Assembly (NCBI GenBank): GCA_035771165.1
Contig: JAWNZC010000025.1
Span: 2,602,501-2,666,500 of the forward strand
Source of the DNA: Paragorgia papillata
Lineage: Eukaryota; Cnidaria; Anthozoa; Scleralcyonacea; Coralliidae
Length of the DNA: 64,000 nt
Direction: 5' to 3'
Below are positions 34,052 to 46,500 of the stretch, piece by piece (the first letter of the stretch is position 1; each line of letters begins with the position of its first letter). The translations under genes and the position numbers were made by a program. The notes below the pieces were generated by a model. That model made no database searches, was not told where the DNA came from, and was given only the letters and a program-made list of their open reading frames with translations.

Positions 34052-37000
34052 AGAGAGCTCCAGGAAAGTTGGAAGTGAAAGGGTTAAACTAAGACCCCGT
34101 TTACACTAGAGCAAAAGTTTTCGGATTCGTGACGAATCCGGAACGTTTTAGTACCGGATTCGTTTTGCCGTTTACACACAAAAGAATGAATCCGGAATAA
34201 AAACTTTCCGGTTTGATCACGTATCCGGAGATTTCGAACACGGAAAAAAATGTAGAAACGTATCCGAATACTTTTGAATCCGAGACAATAGGTTGTGTGA
34301 ACGGTTATTCCGATGAATTCGGATGCTCTTCCGCTCGTAGTCATGACACCTCACATGATGTGAGGTTGCGGTGGAACCAACATGATCAACATGCATATTA
34401 ACTGAATTAAAGGAATTCCGAGTTTAGTGTAAAGGGCCGAATCTGCGAATACTGTTGTGGTACGAAGTGAATCCAGAAACATTTACGAATCCGGAAACTT
34501 TTGCTCTAGTGTAAACGTAGTCTAATATGTACTAGTGGTAAGTGGATATCCTTTTTCTTCTTTTTAATCTGATTAGAATTAAAATCATGCAAAATATCGG
34601 TATAGCTTTTGTGGAGTTGAGCCAGTTCGCGGATGCCGTAACGTCTTTTGAACAAGTGATGAGTGATAGCCCTTCTCTAAGCGCAGGTGGGTATGTCAGC
34701 TTTTCAGATCAGCTTGTCTGCTTGTGCTCGAACTTGAGCTAAAAGCCTTTGAGATACAAATTTGAATCAATGTGGGGGTTTTTATTTGCGCAATCTTTGT
34801 CATCGATCAGACGGGAACCTTAAGATAATCAATTTTATGAAAATTCTTTTTGGTGGTTTTTTTTTTAAACTTTATTTCTTCCCACTTGTTTTAGCGTTGA
34901 ATTTGATCTTGTGTTACTATGCACTGGGTGATCGTGAGAAAATGAAGAAAACGTTTCAGAAGATGCTACTAATTGAATTAGATATTGATGATGAAGAGAA
35001 ATATAGTTCTAATGGGGTATGGCGTGCTACCACAAATTTCCCTTTTAAGGTGGCTCCCTATAGTTTCAATAAATATTAATTTAGATAAATACTAAGTAGA
35101 TCTTACTATAGCAGAACTATCGCAGATATAAAATATCTATCAAAAAGTTCAATTATTTGCTGTTACCATGGTAATAATGACGTTGGAACTTTGGTATATT
35201 TTCAGATATTGCATAATTGAAGCGGCATGTCTTCAGTTTGCTTCGGTGAAATTTTTTAAAAATTGCTGAGATGATAGATACTGTTGTGGAGAATATCCAT
35301 GCACAAAATCAGAGAGGGTTGTATGGACAGATTTTTCGCTATAAAAATTATCGATTTAAAAAAGTTCTGTCTTTATATACTTTAGAACTTTTTATAAACT
35401 ACGTATTTACAAAATTTTAGCAAAATTAACCGAAGAAAACGTCTACAAGTCTAACATCGATGTCGACGCGGTCATAGAATTTCGAAACGACAAGATCGCT
35501 ATTTACGCATGCGTAGCGATACTATTTCTAGTCACCAGTCCCCTATTGAAATTACCGTAGGGAGCCACCTTAAACTGAGAGTGATAATTAAGTCTGTTTA
35601 TAGAAAACTTATTTTTATTAAAGGCACAGTGTCACCATGACGCAAAGTTGAAAAACTTCGTGGACAAATTCAAGTTCACATGATTAAAATTATATATATA
35701 TAATTATAAATATATATAAATATTTTTTTAGGATGATCCACAGCATGCCTTGGTTTTAGAAATTATCAGAAATGACAGACTAAGGCAACTGGAACGAGAA
35801 AGGTAGAGTACGGAAAGATTAATCTAACATCTTTTTGCAACCCACTTCATTAGTTTGGTGTAGTTATTTTGAAAATCAATGTTGTCCAAGCCGTAAAAAA
35901 TCAGGGAGAAATTTGGAGCCAAATTTTTTCACTTATAAAATCACCGATTTTCTTTGTGTTCTCGTGAATTATTAAGACGAGATTTGCTCTTCTTCTTTTC
36001 AAGTTTCATAATTGTCTTGATTCTGTTTCTAGGAAAGCCAAAGCTGAAAAACATCTTACATCATGTGCCAAGTTAATCGCCCCTGCCATTGAACCCTCTT
36101 TTGCTGGTGGATTTGATTGGTAAGTTCATGACAGTTGTATTGTCAAAATATTGATGTATACCACAGTAAATGTTATGTTACACACAGTCTTTGAAGATCC
36201 TGGAAAGTCCTTGAATTTGTAATATGTAAACGGCGTTTAAAACTTAAAAGGAAAATTAACCAAAGGCTATAATTATAATAATACCATGATCGCCTCGGAT
36301 TCTTTTGTTCTCCGAGGGAATGTAAACCTCGTATTTCCCTCATCGCTCATGCAAGAGGGAAATTTTTCCTTTGTCTTCTAATTTTCCCTTTGTCTTCTAA
36401 TTTTCCCGTGCATGTTGATGAGGGAAAATTAGAAGACAAAGAAATCATTTGTCTTCTTCTAAATTTCCCGCTTGGCGCTTGCATATATTTTCCCTCATCA
36501 ACATGCACGGGAAAATTAGATGCATCTTCTCTGATCAACCGTGTAAATTTCCTGTCGGTAAGATTCTCAAAGTTTTCCTCGGCGATCATAATATTACAAA
36601 TTAATAACATGACTTTTCGGGAAATTAGCGATTAAATTTCCCCTTTGCCTCGGGAAGATTTGTGGAAGTCGGCGGCGGGGAAATTTAATCGCTAATTTCC
36701 CTCACGTCATGTTATTGCTTATAATAAATTCTTCATTAACCTCGTTTGCTCTGTTTGAACGAAAAAGCATTTTCCTTTGGGTCTTTTAACACGGATCTCG
36801 CTTCTTGTCACTCTGTCTGTATGAAAACTTTGGACAAATACTTTTTCATGCAGACCTTGCATTCAGTTGATAAGTCTTCAATGTCTTGGAGTACATTGTC
36901 TATTTATTTATATTAGGTGCATTGAGTGTGTGAAAGCTTCGCCATATCTTGAACTAGCCAATGAATTGGAGATAACAAAAGCTATTACCTATCTCAAAGA

Positions 37001-37354
37001 AAAAGATTTTAATAAGGTAAAAAAGTTATTCGTGCATTGGGGTTAAACTTAGAATCATATTTAGGCTTGGGAAGTGCTCCGGACGAAAATAGTCCGTGTG
37101 GTGAATTTGTGTGCGATAAACTCTTTCATGCTGAAAGGCTCTCTTTGACGAGTAAAATCGTCTGTTTTGCACGTAAGCGAAATGATAAAGTTGTTCCGCA
37201 TCAACAACGCACATGCAATGATTAATTTGACACCTTTTTATTTTTGCTCCAGGCTGTTGAAACGTTGAAAGGATTTGAAAAGAAAGATTCGAAAATGCAA
37301 TCTACAGCTGCAACAAATTTATCTTTTATGTACTTTCTGGTGAGTCATTATTCC

Positions 37355-37415
<61 letters not shown>

Positions 37416-40400
37416 AGGTGGTGTTGGTGGTGGTGGTGGTGGTGGTAATGCAGGTGGTGGTAATAGTGGTGGTGGGGGGGACCAGGTGCTGTTGTCGTCG
37501 TTGTCGTCGTCGTTGTCGTCGTTGTTGTCGTCGTTGTTGTCGTCGTTGTTGCTGCTACTGTTGATGTTAATTTTGTTGGTGTCGTTGTCGCCATCCCCAT
37601 CTTAGCTGTTACTAAAGTTTAAATATTATATCCCATCTAGCAAGGAGAACACGCGCAAGCAGAGAAATATGCCGATTTAGCAATTCATGTTGACAGATAC
37701 AATCCACTGGGTACGTCCATTTTTATCTGTAAAGCATGCAGCCGTACGCCGTTGGCGATTAAGTACTGTTTAATAAACGAGCAGGAGTGTTTTATCAGAT
37801 ATAAAACACGAACTGCGAGTTTATTGAACGGCTTCAAAAACGAACCACTTGGTAAGTTCATTGCCGTAGTAAGTTTGAAAAATAACCTTGTCTAAGCCGA
37901 GAAAATCAAAGCTAAAGTTTATGAAATCAGGAGGTATCTTTATCACATATAAAGACACATCCTCGTACCCAGGGTCTTACCTCCGCTCCCCCGCCCCCGC
38001 CCACCGCTGCGGAAAGACCCTGGTTTAGGCTGGTCACGTGTTTCGAGGGCAAAAATATAACTTACTGGGGGTGGGATATTTAGAAACGTGGCTAAACTGA
38101 ATCACACAAAGACAATGTTTTTATGTGATTATTTTATTGTGACAAGACAAGGTGTACGTTAATAATTCTCAAGAAAGCCAGACTGCATGCCTAAATCGAT
38201 GTTTATTCACGTCGGTTTCCTCAGTGTTATGCGATACTGTACAACCGTGTGTACATGTAGAAACAGAATTCGCCGTCCTGAACTTGAAGGCCGCTTAAAA
38301 GTCTCGATTGGCTCTTTGGAATAGTAAAATAAGATGTAAATCTCTTCAGTTTATTAGCGCCTTCATACACCGTCAATTTTTCGTTAGCCGTTTTGTGTGA
38401 TTTGTCATTTGTGTCCCGCCGCTTCGCCTTTGTTGTTTTTAATATTGTGCCAACTGTCAATGTTTTCAAGCGTTTCGTTGCGCGTTGTTTGTACGAAATA
38501 TTTGCCTAAAAAACAAAGAGTAGACAGTATCAGTAAACTCTGAAGGAATACAGGAGCAAAGTAATATTTAAAGGTAATACAAATGTGCCTGAGCTGTTTA
38601 TAAAGTCTCAAGAACGATGTTGACTGAAGCGAAATATAAACATATTTACTAAAATATACTAGTTGAACGGTGGTCATGCAATAATTTGGATCTTTCGAAA
38701 TTTAACGTTCATAACGAAGTATTTTCCATAATTTAGGAAACATAGAACGGTAACATTCGCGCTGGTTGAGTGGTAAGTTCTGTTTGTATTATTAATACAG
38801 ACATGAGTGACAAGAAAAACATTGAACAAGCAACAACGTTCATGCAGCGAGCGATATAATACTGTAAAATGTTAACACGTACGAGTAAGTAAAACGCGAT
38901 ACTGAATACTGATAGACAACTTTAATAAAACTGAGGCTAACAAATAACAGTTGATAACATGAACTTGCATGTGGCTCCTTTTATGATGAATGTTATTAAA
39001 AGGTTAGCGTTTTAAAAATCAGCAATACAATTCAAATATAAGTGCCTACTTTATACACCCGCCGCTGCACGAAACGGCACGAAACTGTTGCATTGATGCG
39101 ATTTAGAATAGTAAATGTAATGAACAACTAACCTCTTGGAATTTCTAAAGCACAGAATAAGAATCTAAAGCTTTGTTGACAGCTGCAAGCCCAAGGTGTT
39201 AATTGAATCTGTATATGTATTCTCGGCGAGTGTTGGCCGTTGCAAGAGATGCAGTGAGATAATTTCCACTTTCTTTCGAATGGAGGTTCAAGCGATTGTT
39301 AACCAATATAATTTGTGAATTTCGCATAGTCTTGATAGTGAGGAAATTTAAACCCGCGTACAGTAAAATTTGAAACTCTCTGTTCCATCTTCAGGCGGCT
39401 ATAATTTATCAGATCACTGATGACTGTAGAAATGCGTTCGAAGAATAAAATCTCTTTAAATTTGCTGCTCGTCGGATTGAACGACGGAAGACTTTCGGTC
39501 GAAGTTCAGAATTGTTCCTTCACTAATACCAGATTGCAATTGTTCTCCATGGAGTGTTTAATTTTCGCAATGAGCTTTCCTCGATATTTTATTCTTGCAC
39601 CCAAGGTACTGCGACAATTTTCAAAATAACCACCCGACCCTGACAAGAAAAGTTTGTTAGCACCCAGATTCTGGGAGCCACGTGACCAGCCTTAACCAGG
39701 GTCTTTCCGCAGCGGTGGGCGGGGGCGGGGGAGCGGAGGTAAGACCCTGGGTACGAGGATGATAAAGACACTGATTAAACATTAATTTCTTTTGAATTTT
39801 CCTCATGAATTATTAATGAGTTTTTTAAATATGTACAATACATTTAGAAACATCTCTGATGCGGATGACTTAGTTATTGTCCTTCACTATAATCCTAGGA
39901 CGTTACTCTTCTTCATCATTTAGCTTACGCGACAGGCGTTTTTGTTTTGTGCGGAAGGCAGGCATGACACCCCCATGCATGTGTACCGGTAGTACATACG
40001 ATAATTGCGCATAACGAAAATAACTTAAGAATATGTTATCATTTTTGTGTTCTTTAGCTCTAGTTAATCGTGGTAATTGTTACTATCATCAAAATGATCT
40101 GGAGAAAGCAAGAGAGTATTACCAAGAAGCTTTGAACATAGAAGCATCTTGTACTGATGCTCTTTATAACATAGGTCAGTATTGTTCGTTGTCTGGGGTT
40201 TTAAGAGGCTATTATCATTGCAGAGGTGCGAGTGCAGAGGAGGCTAAATGGGACACACGCTTCCCTAACTGAAAATATGAGCGACGTTCATTTTATATTC
40301 GTTTAAGGTGAGGTAATACCATGCATAGGTAATACATTTTTCTTCGACTTGCGACGCAGTTGAAAAGCGTTGTTGCAACAAAGTTGCATTGCAAGTTGAA

Positions 40401-40523
40401 GAAAAATGTTGTCCGTATTATCTCACCTTTAGCCCCAATCAAAGTTATTTCACATGAGAGTTGTTACCTCCGTTGGTCTGTCTGTTTATCGTGCGTCTGT
40501 CTGTCTGCTGTCTGTCTGTCTGC

Positions 40524-40558
<35 letters not shown>

Positions 40559-43500
40559 TTGTGTGTCTGTCTGTTTGACTGTGTGTGTATGTGCGCGTGT
40601 CTGTTTATATGTTTGTCTGTATGTGTGTTCGTCTGTATATGTCTGTCTGTGTGTGTGTGTGTGTGTCTTTTTGTTTGTTTGTTTGTTTGTTTGTTTGTTT
40701 GTTTGTTTGTTTGTTTGTTTGTTTGTTTGTTTGTTTGTTTGTTTGTTTGTTTGTTTGTTTGTCTGTCTGTCTGTATGTATGTGTGTTTGTCTCTGTGTGT
40801 GTTTTTGTTTGTCTGCTTGTCTGTCTGTTTGTCTGTGTGTCTGTCTGTCTGTATGCGTGTCTGTTTGTTTGTTTGTTTGTTTGTTTGTTTGTTTGTTTGT
40901 TTGTTTGTTTGTTTGTTTGTGTTTGTGTGTGTGTGTGTGCTTGTCTGTTTGTTTTCTCTTTCTTTATTTTAACAAGACGCATTCGTGTTCATTGTAGGTT
41001 TGGTTTATAAAAAAATGGAGAACTTCGAGGAAGCTCTGGACTGTTTTCTAAAACTTCACGCCATTTTACGAAACAATCCTCAAGTTATCTGGCAGCTAGC
41101 TAACATGTATCCTTAGTTGTACATGCCAGTGATGAACATAAATAAATAAGTAATATTTATCAACGTTGTTTAGATGGCCCCTGGCTTCTGACCACGATGC
41201 TTCGGCAATCCTGGAGCGCACAGTCAACGTTGGACAACACTCTCTCAGTGCAGACTTTCTATCTGTTACATATTATGCATTATACAATACCCTGTTTGCT
41301 ACGCGTGTTTTCATTGGTTGTTGGGCATGATCTATTAAAGGACAGACACATGGATCACGTCATATCACGTCAGCTGACTTGCTTTTCTCCTTCTTCATGC
41401 CCCCAAATCCAGCAAGAGTTTCGATAAAAACCTTTTAAATTTTTGTATTGTATAAAACAAATAGATTCCATTTTTTTGTTGTCTGTTCAGTTATAGATGC
41501 ACAGAGGACGTCGCAACGTGGTAAGAACATCAGTGGCCACTTTTTTGTTCTTACCACGTTGTAAGCTGAACAGACAACAAAAAAATGGCATCTATTTGTT
41601 AATCTGATTATTTTAGAAAATGTTTATTCGCTTAACTGGTATTTAGATATGAGATACTGAATGATATGGATCAAGCAACGGAATGGTAAGCCTCGTCAAA
41701 ATTTGACAGTCCTCTGTTGTATTGGCCCAAAGTTTAGCAAATAAATGATAAAAAAAACCCAATTACCGTCAATAAAAGTTTCAGAGAATATTGTATTCGT
41801 GTTTTTATCTCTCTAGGTATATGCAGTTAGTGTCGTTAGTTCCAACTGACCCGGCAGCTTTGTCTAAATTGGGAGAGATTTTTGATGGCGTTCAGGACAA
41901 GTCTCAAGCATTTCAATATCATTATGAGGTAACATTCAGGTCGGCCAACGTACAAGTTGAACATACAAGTTCATAGACTTGATCTACGCCTATAATCGTC
42001 TTTGTAATCGCCTTTGTAACTTTTCGTCTCCAACCTCTATCTACTTTTGTAGGCCTATAGATATTTCCCCTCTAGTATTGACGTCATTTCGTGGCTTGGT
42101 GCTTATTATATCGACTCTCAATTTTGTGAAAAAGCCATACAGTACTTCGAGAGAGCCTCGATGATACAGTAAGTAATAGAAAATAATAGAAAATTTGAAA
42201 GTGTATTCTCTTATTTGGAACTGGCCATTTTTTTGTGTTTTATCTTATAGACCCAACGAGGTGAAATGGCAATTAATGATTTCAAGTTGCTATCGCAGAA
42301 GCGGTAATACATTTGGTTCATTTATTGGTTCGTTAACCTTTTTTTTTCTATCCGCCGCGGTGCTGAGTGCCTGACATTTCCCTTTGGAAACACCAACAAT
42401 TTTATATTTCTATTTAAATAGGAAATTACCAACAAGCTTTGGAAACATACAAGTCGATCCACAGAAAGTTTCCAGACAACGTCGAATGTAAGTTTAGTCG
42501 AGTATGCTTTTCGTCACGTTTCTCTCTGACGAAGGGCCTTCGCTCGAAACGTTAGACTCCTACGTTCTCTGTTTCGGCAGTATATCTAACCTTACTATAT
42601 TTCGATTGTTGTTTCAACACTGCCTACGCACCACGCTACTACTACTATTATGCTTTCAAGTGTTTCTTTTTTGTTTTTGTGTTGTTTTTTTATAATATGA
42701 AATGTTAATATTGTACTCTGTCCAACTCTTCATCTCTTTTTCTGTGTTCCTTTCGATCTTTTATCTTCTGCGGACAGCCTCCATGCCAACCGTTCATCTG
42801 AAGCTCTCCATACTAATTAAGCACATGGTTTTTCACATTAAAATGCGACCATAGTCAATCGAGAGATGGTCTGGAAATTCAGGCGCGCAACTAGTGGGGG
42901 GGGGGGGGGGGGGTAAGTTGGGGGCCCTTTTTGTGAGACCTCTAATACTAGGTTAGACATTAGGTAAACAGATAATTAATCGTCTGTTGTAGTACGCAAT
43001 ACAATTCTCCGCAAATCTGGCGAGACTCAGAGGCTTCTAGCAGTGGGCCCAGGCGTCAGCTAGGCTGAATATAATTATGATAAATTTTGAATAATGCGAG
43101 ACCAAAATAAAAATTTCCGCAACCGAAAATACGAGAAAAGCGTCCTCAAAATGCAGGAAATGCCGTTTCAGAGACCCAAAATTCAAAAATTTTCCGGGGG
43201 GACATGTCCCCGGACCCCCTTACAATCTCTGCTTCCCACCCCACTGGCTTCTAGTCCCAAATTGTTTAGAATACTGAACGACTTTGCCACTGCCCTCAAA
43301 ATTTTCTAGTTGCGCCCCTGAAATTCAACTACAGTCTTTGTTCTATCTTTTTGTTCACGTTTGTGCAAACTTGTGCACGGTGAAGACAATGTACAGTATT
43401 TTTGGTATAATAATAAAGCAATCATCCAATAGCAGCGTTTAGGTTCAATCGCTCAACCATGTTATTTAAACATTAATGAGAGCAAAAAACAAAAGGTCTG

Positions 43501-46500
43501 TGCACGATGAGGACTGTCTCAACATAAAGTCATAGTTCATCATAGACACTTTGAAGTTTGCCGTTTGATTGACTCTGATGCGACCGAACCAATCCAGACA
43601 AAGATATTAAAAGACACGCATACAACGGAAGCAATAACTGTACTTTACTGTTCTACAGAATCATCTGTATATTTTCATTAATTTCTCGACTTATAGGTCT
43701 AAAGTTCTTGGTGAGGATCTGCACTGATCTTGGATTGAAAGATGTTCAGGAATACGCACAAAAATTGATGAAAGTTGAAAAAGCAAAAGAGTTGAAAGAA
43801 CAGGTTGGCGACTCTTTGTCCTTTACATTACATATTTTTAGTCGAGACGTCTGTTTTTGACGAGTAAAATCGTCTGGTGCAAGACCGAGTAAAAATGAAA
43901 CGTGTAAGCACTCTCGTACTTTTTTTTTGTTTAGCGAATCCTGAGCGGAGGTCGAGGCAACAGAAGGCCTGGGACGGCTTCTCGCCAGAACAGTGCAGGC
44001 AGTGGTAAGTAATGAAACAGCTCTCTCGAACTCATTGATAATTCATGAGCAAATCGGATGCAAATCGGCCAGTGAGAAAAATCGTATTTCAACACATGTA
44101 AAAAACTGGAAATTATTCTCCCAAATACGCTCATATGGCTTTAAGGGTGGCATTGACTTGGGTTAACAAAATGGTGTTTTTCTTTATGACGAAATTTAGA
44201 TTCAAGCAGGGTGAATAGTGGTCGCGAAACAAGTGGCAAGAACCGAACAGGAAGCAGTAATGCGAGAAAGGGAACAAAACCTCGTTCAACGCTGGTTGAT
44301 AACGACGAATCTTTTACGATAAATAACCAGAAAGATATAGGTAAGTGTATTTTATTTACGGCCACACTGTAAATTTCAGGGGGTAAAAAATACCCCAAAA
44401 TGTGGGGGTAACATGTTTTCCACAGAACGCCCCGTTTTTGGGGGGTAAAATTTCAATCAATTTGAAAAGGGGTAATTTTTACCTCCGGAATGTGGGGTGA
44501 AAATTAAGGGTAAAAATAAAGGGGTAAAAATTGAGTAGCCTCAGTCTCAGTCCTCTATTTCTTATGCTTTTTTATGAGCCTTAACCTTCCCAATGGGTCA
44601 CCCATCCAAGTACTAACCCTAACCTCCCGGGCTTAACTTACCTTGCATTAGTTTGCTTACCTTACCACTGCGCCAACCGCCTCTTCATATTTATTATTGA
44701 AATTTACGATATATAACCGAGTTTTTTCTTTAATATTACATTGTTAAGTTCATATTTTCTTTACTTTTCTTAACACGTTTATTTTATAACGTTTCACGAC
44801 ATTTGTGATGGGTTTGGAAGGGTTTCATTAAAAAAACCCATTTGTGTTGACTAGTTGTGACAGATCAAAAACATTTACATTAATTTTGTCACATAGAACT
44901 AATGTTATGAGTTAATAGCCGGTCAGTTTCCGTATCATACGATGAAGAAACAAAATATTTATTTCGATAACAGTTTATAAAACACTGTTGTAGGCCAAAA
45001 ATATGTACAAACATTTGTTTACCTATACGAATTTCCAGCAAAATGGGAAAAGAAACTAAATCGTTGCAACGTTAAGAACTAGATTCAAAGTCAGTTCAGC
45101 CCATTTTAATCTTGTCTCCTCAGCTTTGATACACAGACAATGCCGAAAATACTATAGTTTCAACTAAGTTCATGATATATATTAGCAATGAACTTTTGTC
45201 GAGTCAAAAAATAAATGAGCTAAGTTCTTTTGTTCAAACTTTTTCGCATTGTTTTTGACACAAGAAAAGTGTAAAATCATTCAAAGTAATTCATTTCAAT
45301 AGCAACTTAAAGACATTGTCGTAGAGCAAAAAATATAGGAAATAACACTTGTTTACGTACCCCAATTTAATCCAATATAAAACAACAACATTCAAAACCA
45401 AATCCAGAGTAATTTCATTTTTGTGAGCAGTCTTAGGTTGTGTTTAAGTCACCTTTGAGCCTTTACACACAGACGATGTTTACAAGCTTACGGAAGTAAA
45501 CTTTAGGTCGATTTCAATCTGCTAAACAATCTTCACCTTAATTTTTAACTATTATACACATTTGTGTACAAAAACTATTCAAGAAAATTAAAAAAAAATT
45601 GCCTACATACGCTTTTATATTAACGATAATTGTAGTTATGTCTTCATGTCACTCTTTCGAAAAAAAATCGCCATTTTCGAAAACATTGTCTTGCAGTTCT
45701 GGTTACCCCCAACGTAGGGGGGAGTTTTTACCCCCACTATTAGTTACCCCTTACAAGGGCCAAAATGGGGGTAGATTTTACCCCTAGATAATTTTACCCC
45801 CCTATATTTTTACCCCTTATTCAGGGGTAAATTTTACATTTTTACCCCGAGATGGGTAAAAAATTTGCTCCAACAAATTACCCCCGTAAAAGGGGTAATT
45901 CTGCGCGACAAAAAGAAGAATTGCCCTTATTTAAGGGGTAATTACTACCCCTTTATCATTCACCCCCCCAAAAATAGCACTTTTACCCCCAAAATGGGGT
46001 AAATTTTGCCCCTTGAAATTTACAGTGCACTCAACCAGTAAGTGTTTATTGTGATGAACTACATGTATTAGACACACAGAGATAGGCGAGATTAACAAAA
46101 AACGTTTCACTTGACTCTGGTAACACTACCACCACCACCACTACTTCTGCCACCACTTCTACCCCCACCATCACTTCTACCACTACCACCATTTCTACCA
46201 TTACCATCACTTCTACCACTACCATCACTTCTACCACTACCACCATTTCTACCATTACCGTCACTTCTACCACTACCATCACTTCTACCACTACCACCAT
46301 TTCTACCATTACCATCACTTCTACCACCACCACCACTTCTACCACCACCATCACTTCTACCACTACCACCATTTCTACCATTACCACCATTTCTACAACG
46401 TTCATTACCACTTCTACCACCACCACCACCACCACCACCACCACCACCACCACCACCACCACCACCACCACCACCACCACCACGACTTCCACCACCATCA

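Noticed and set aside
40483..40960. Cys/Val/Leu-rich open frames over TGTC/TTTG repeats
   Set aside because: Simple-sequence artefact inside an IFT88 intron; the true exons flank it with matching phases.
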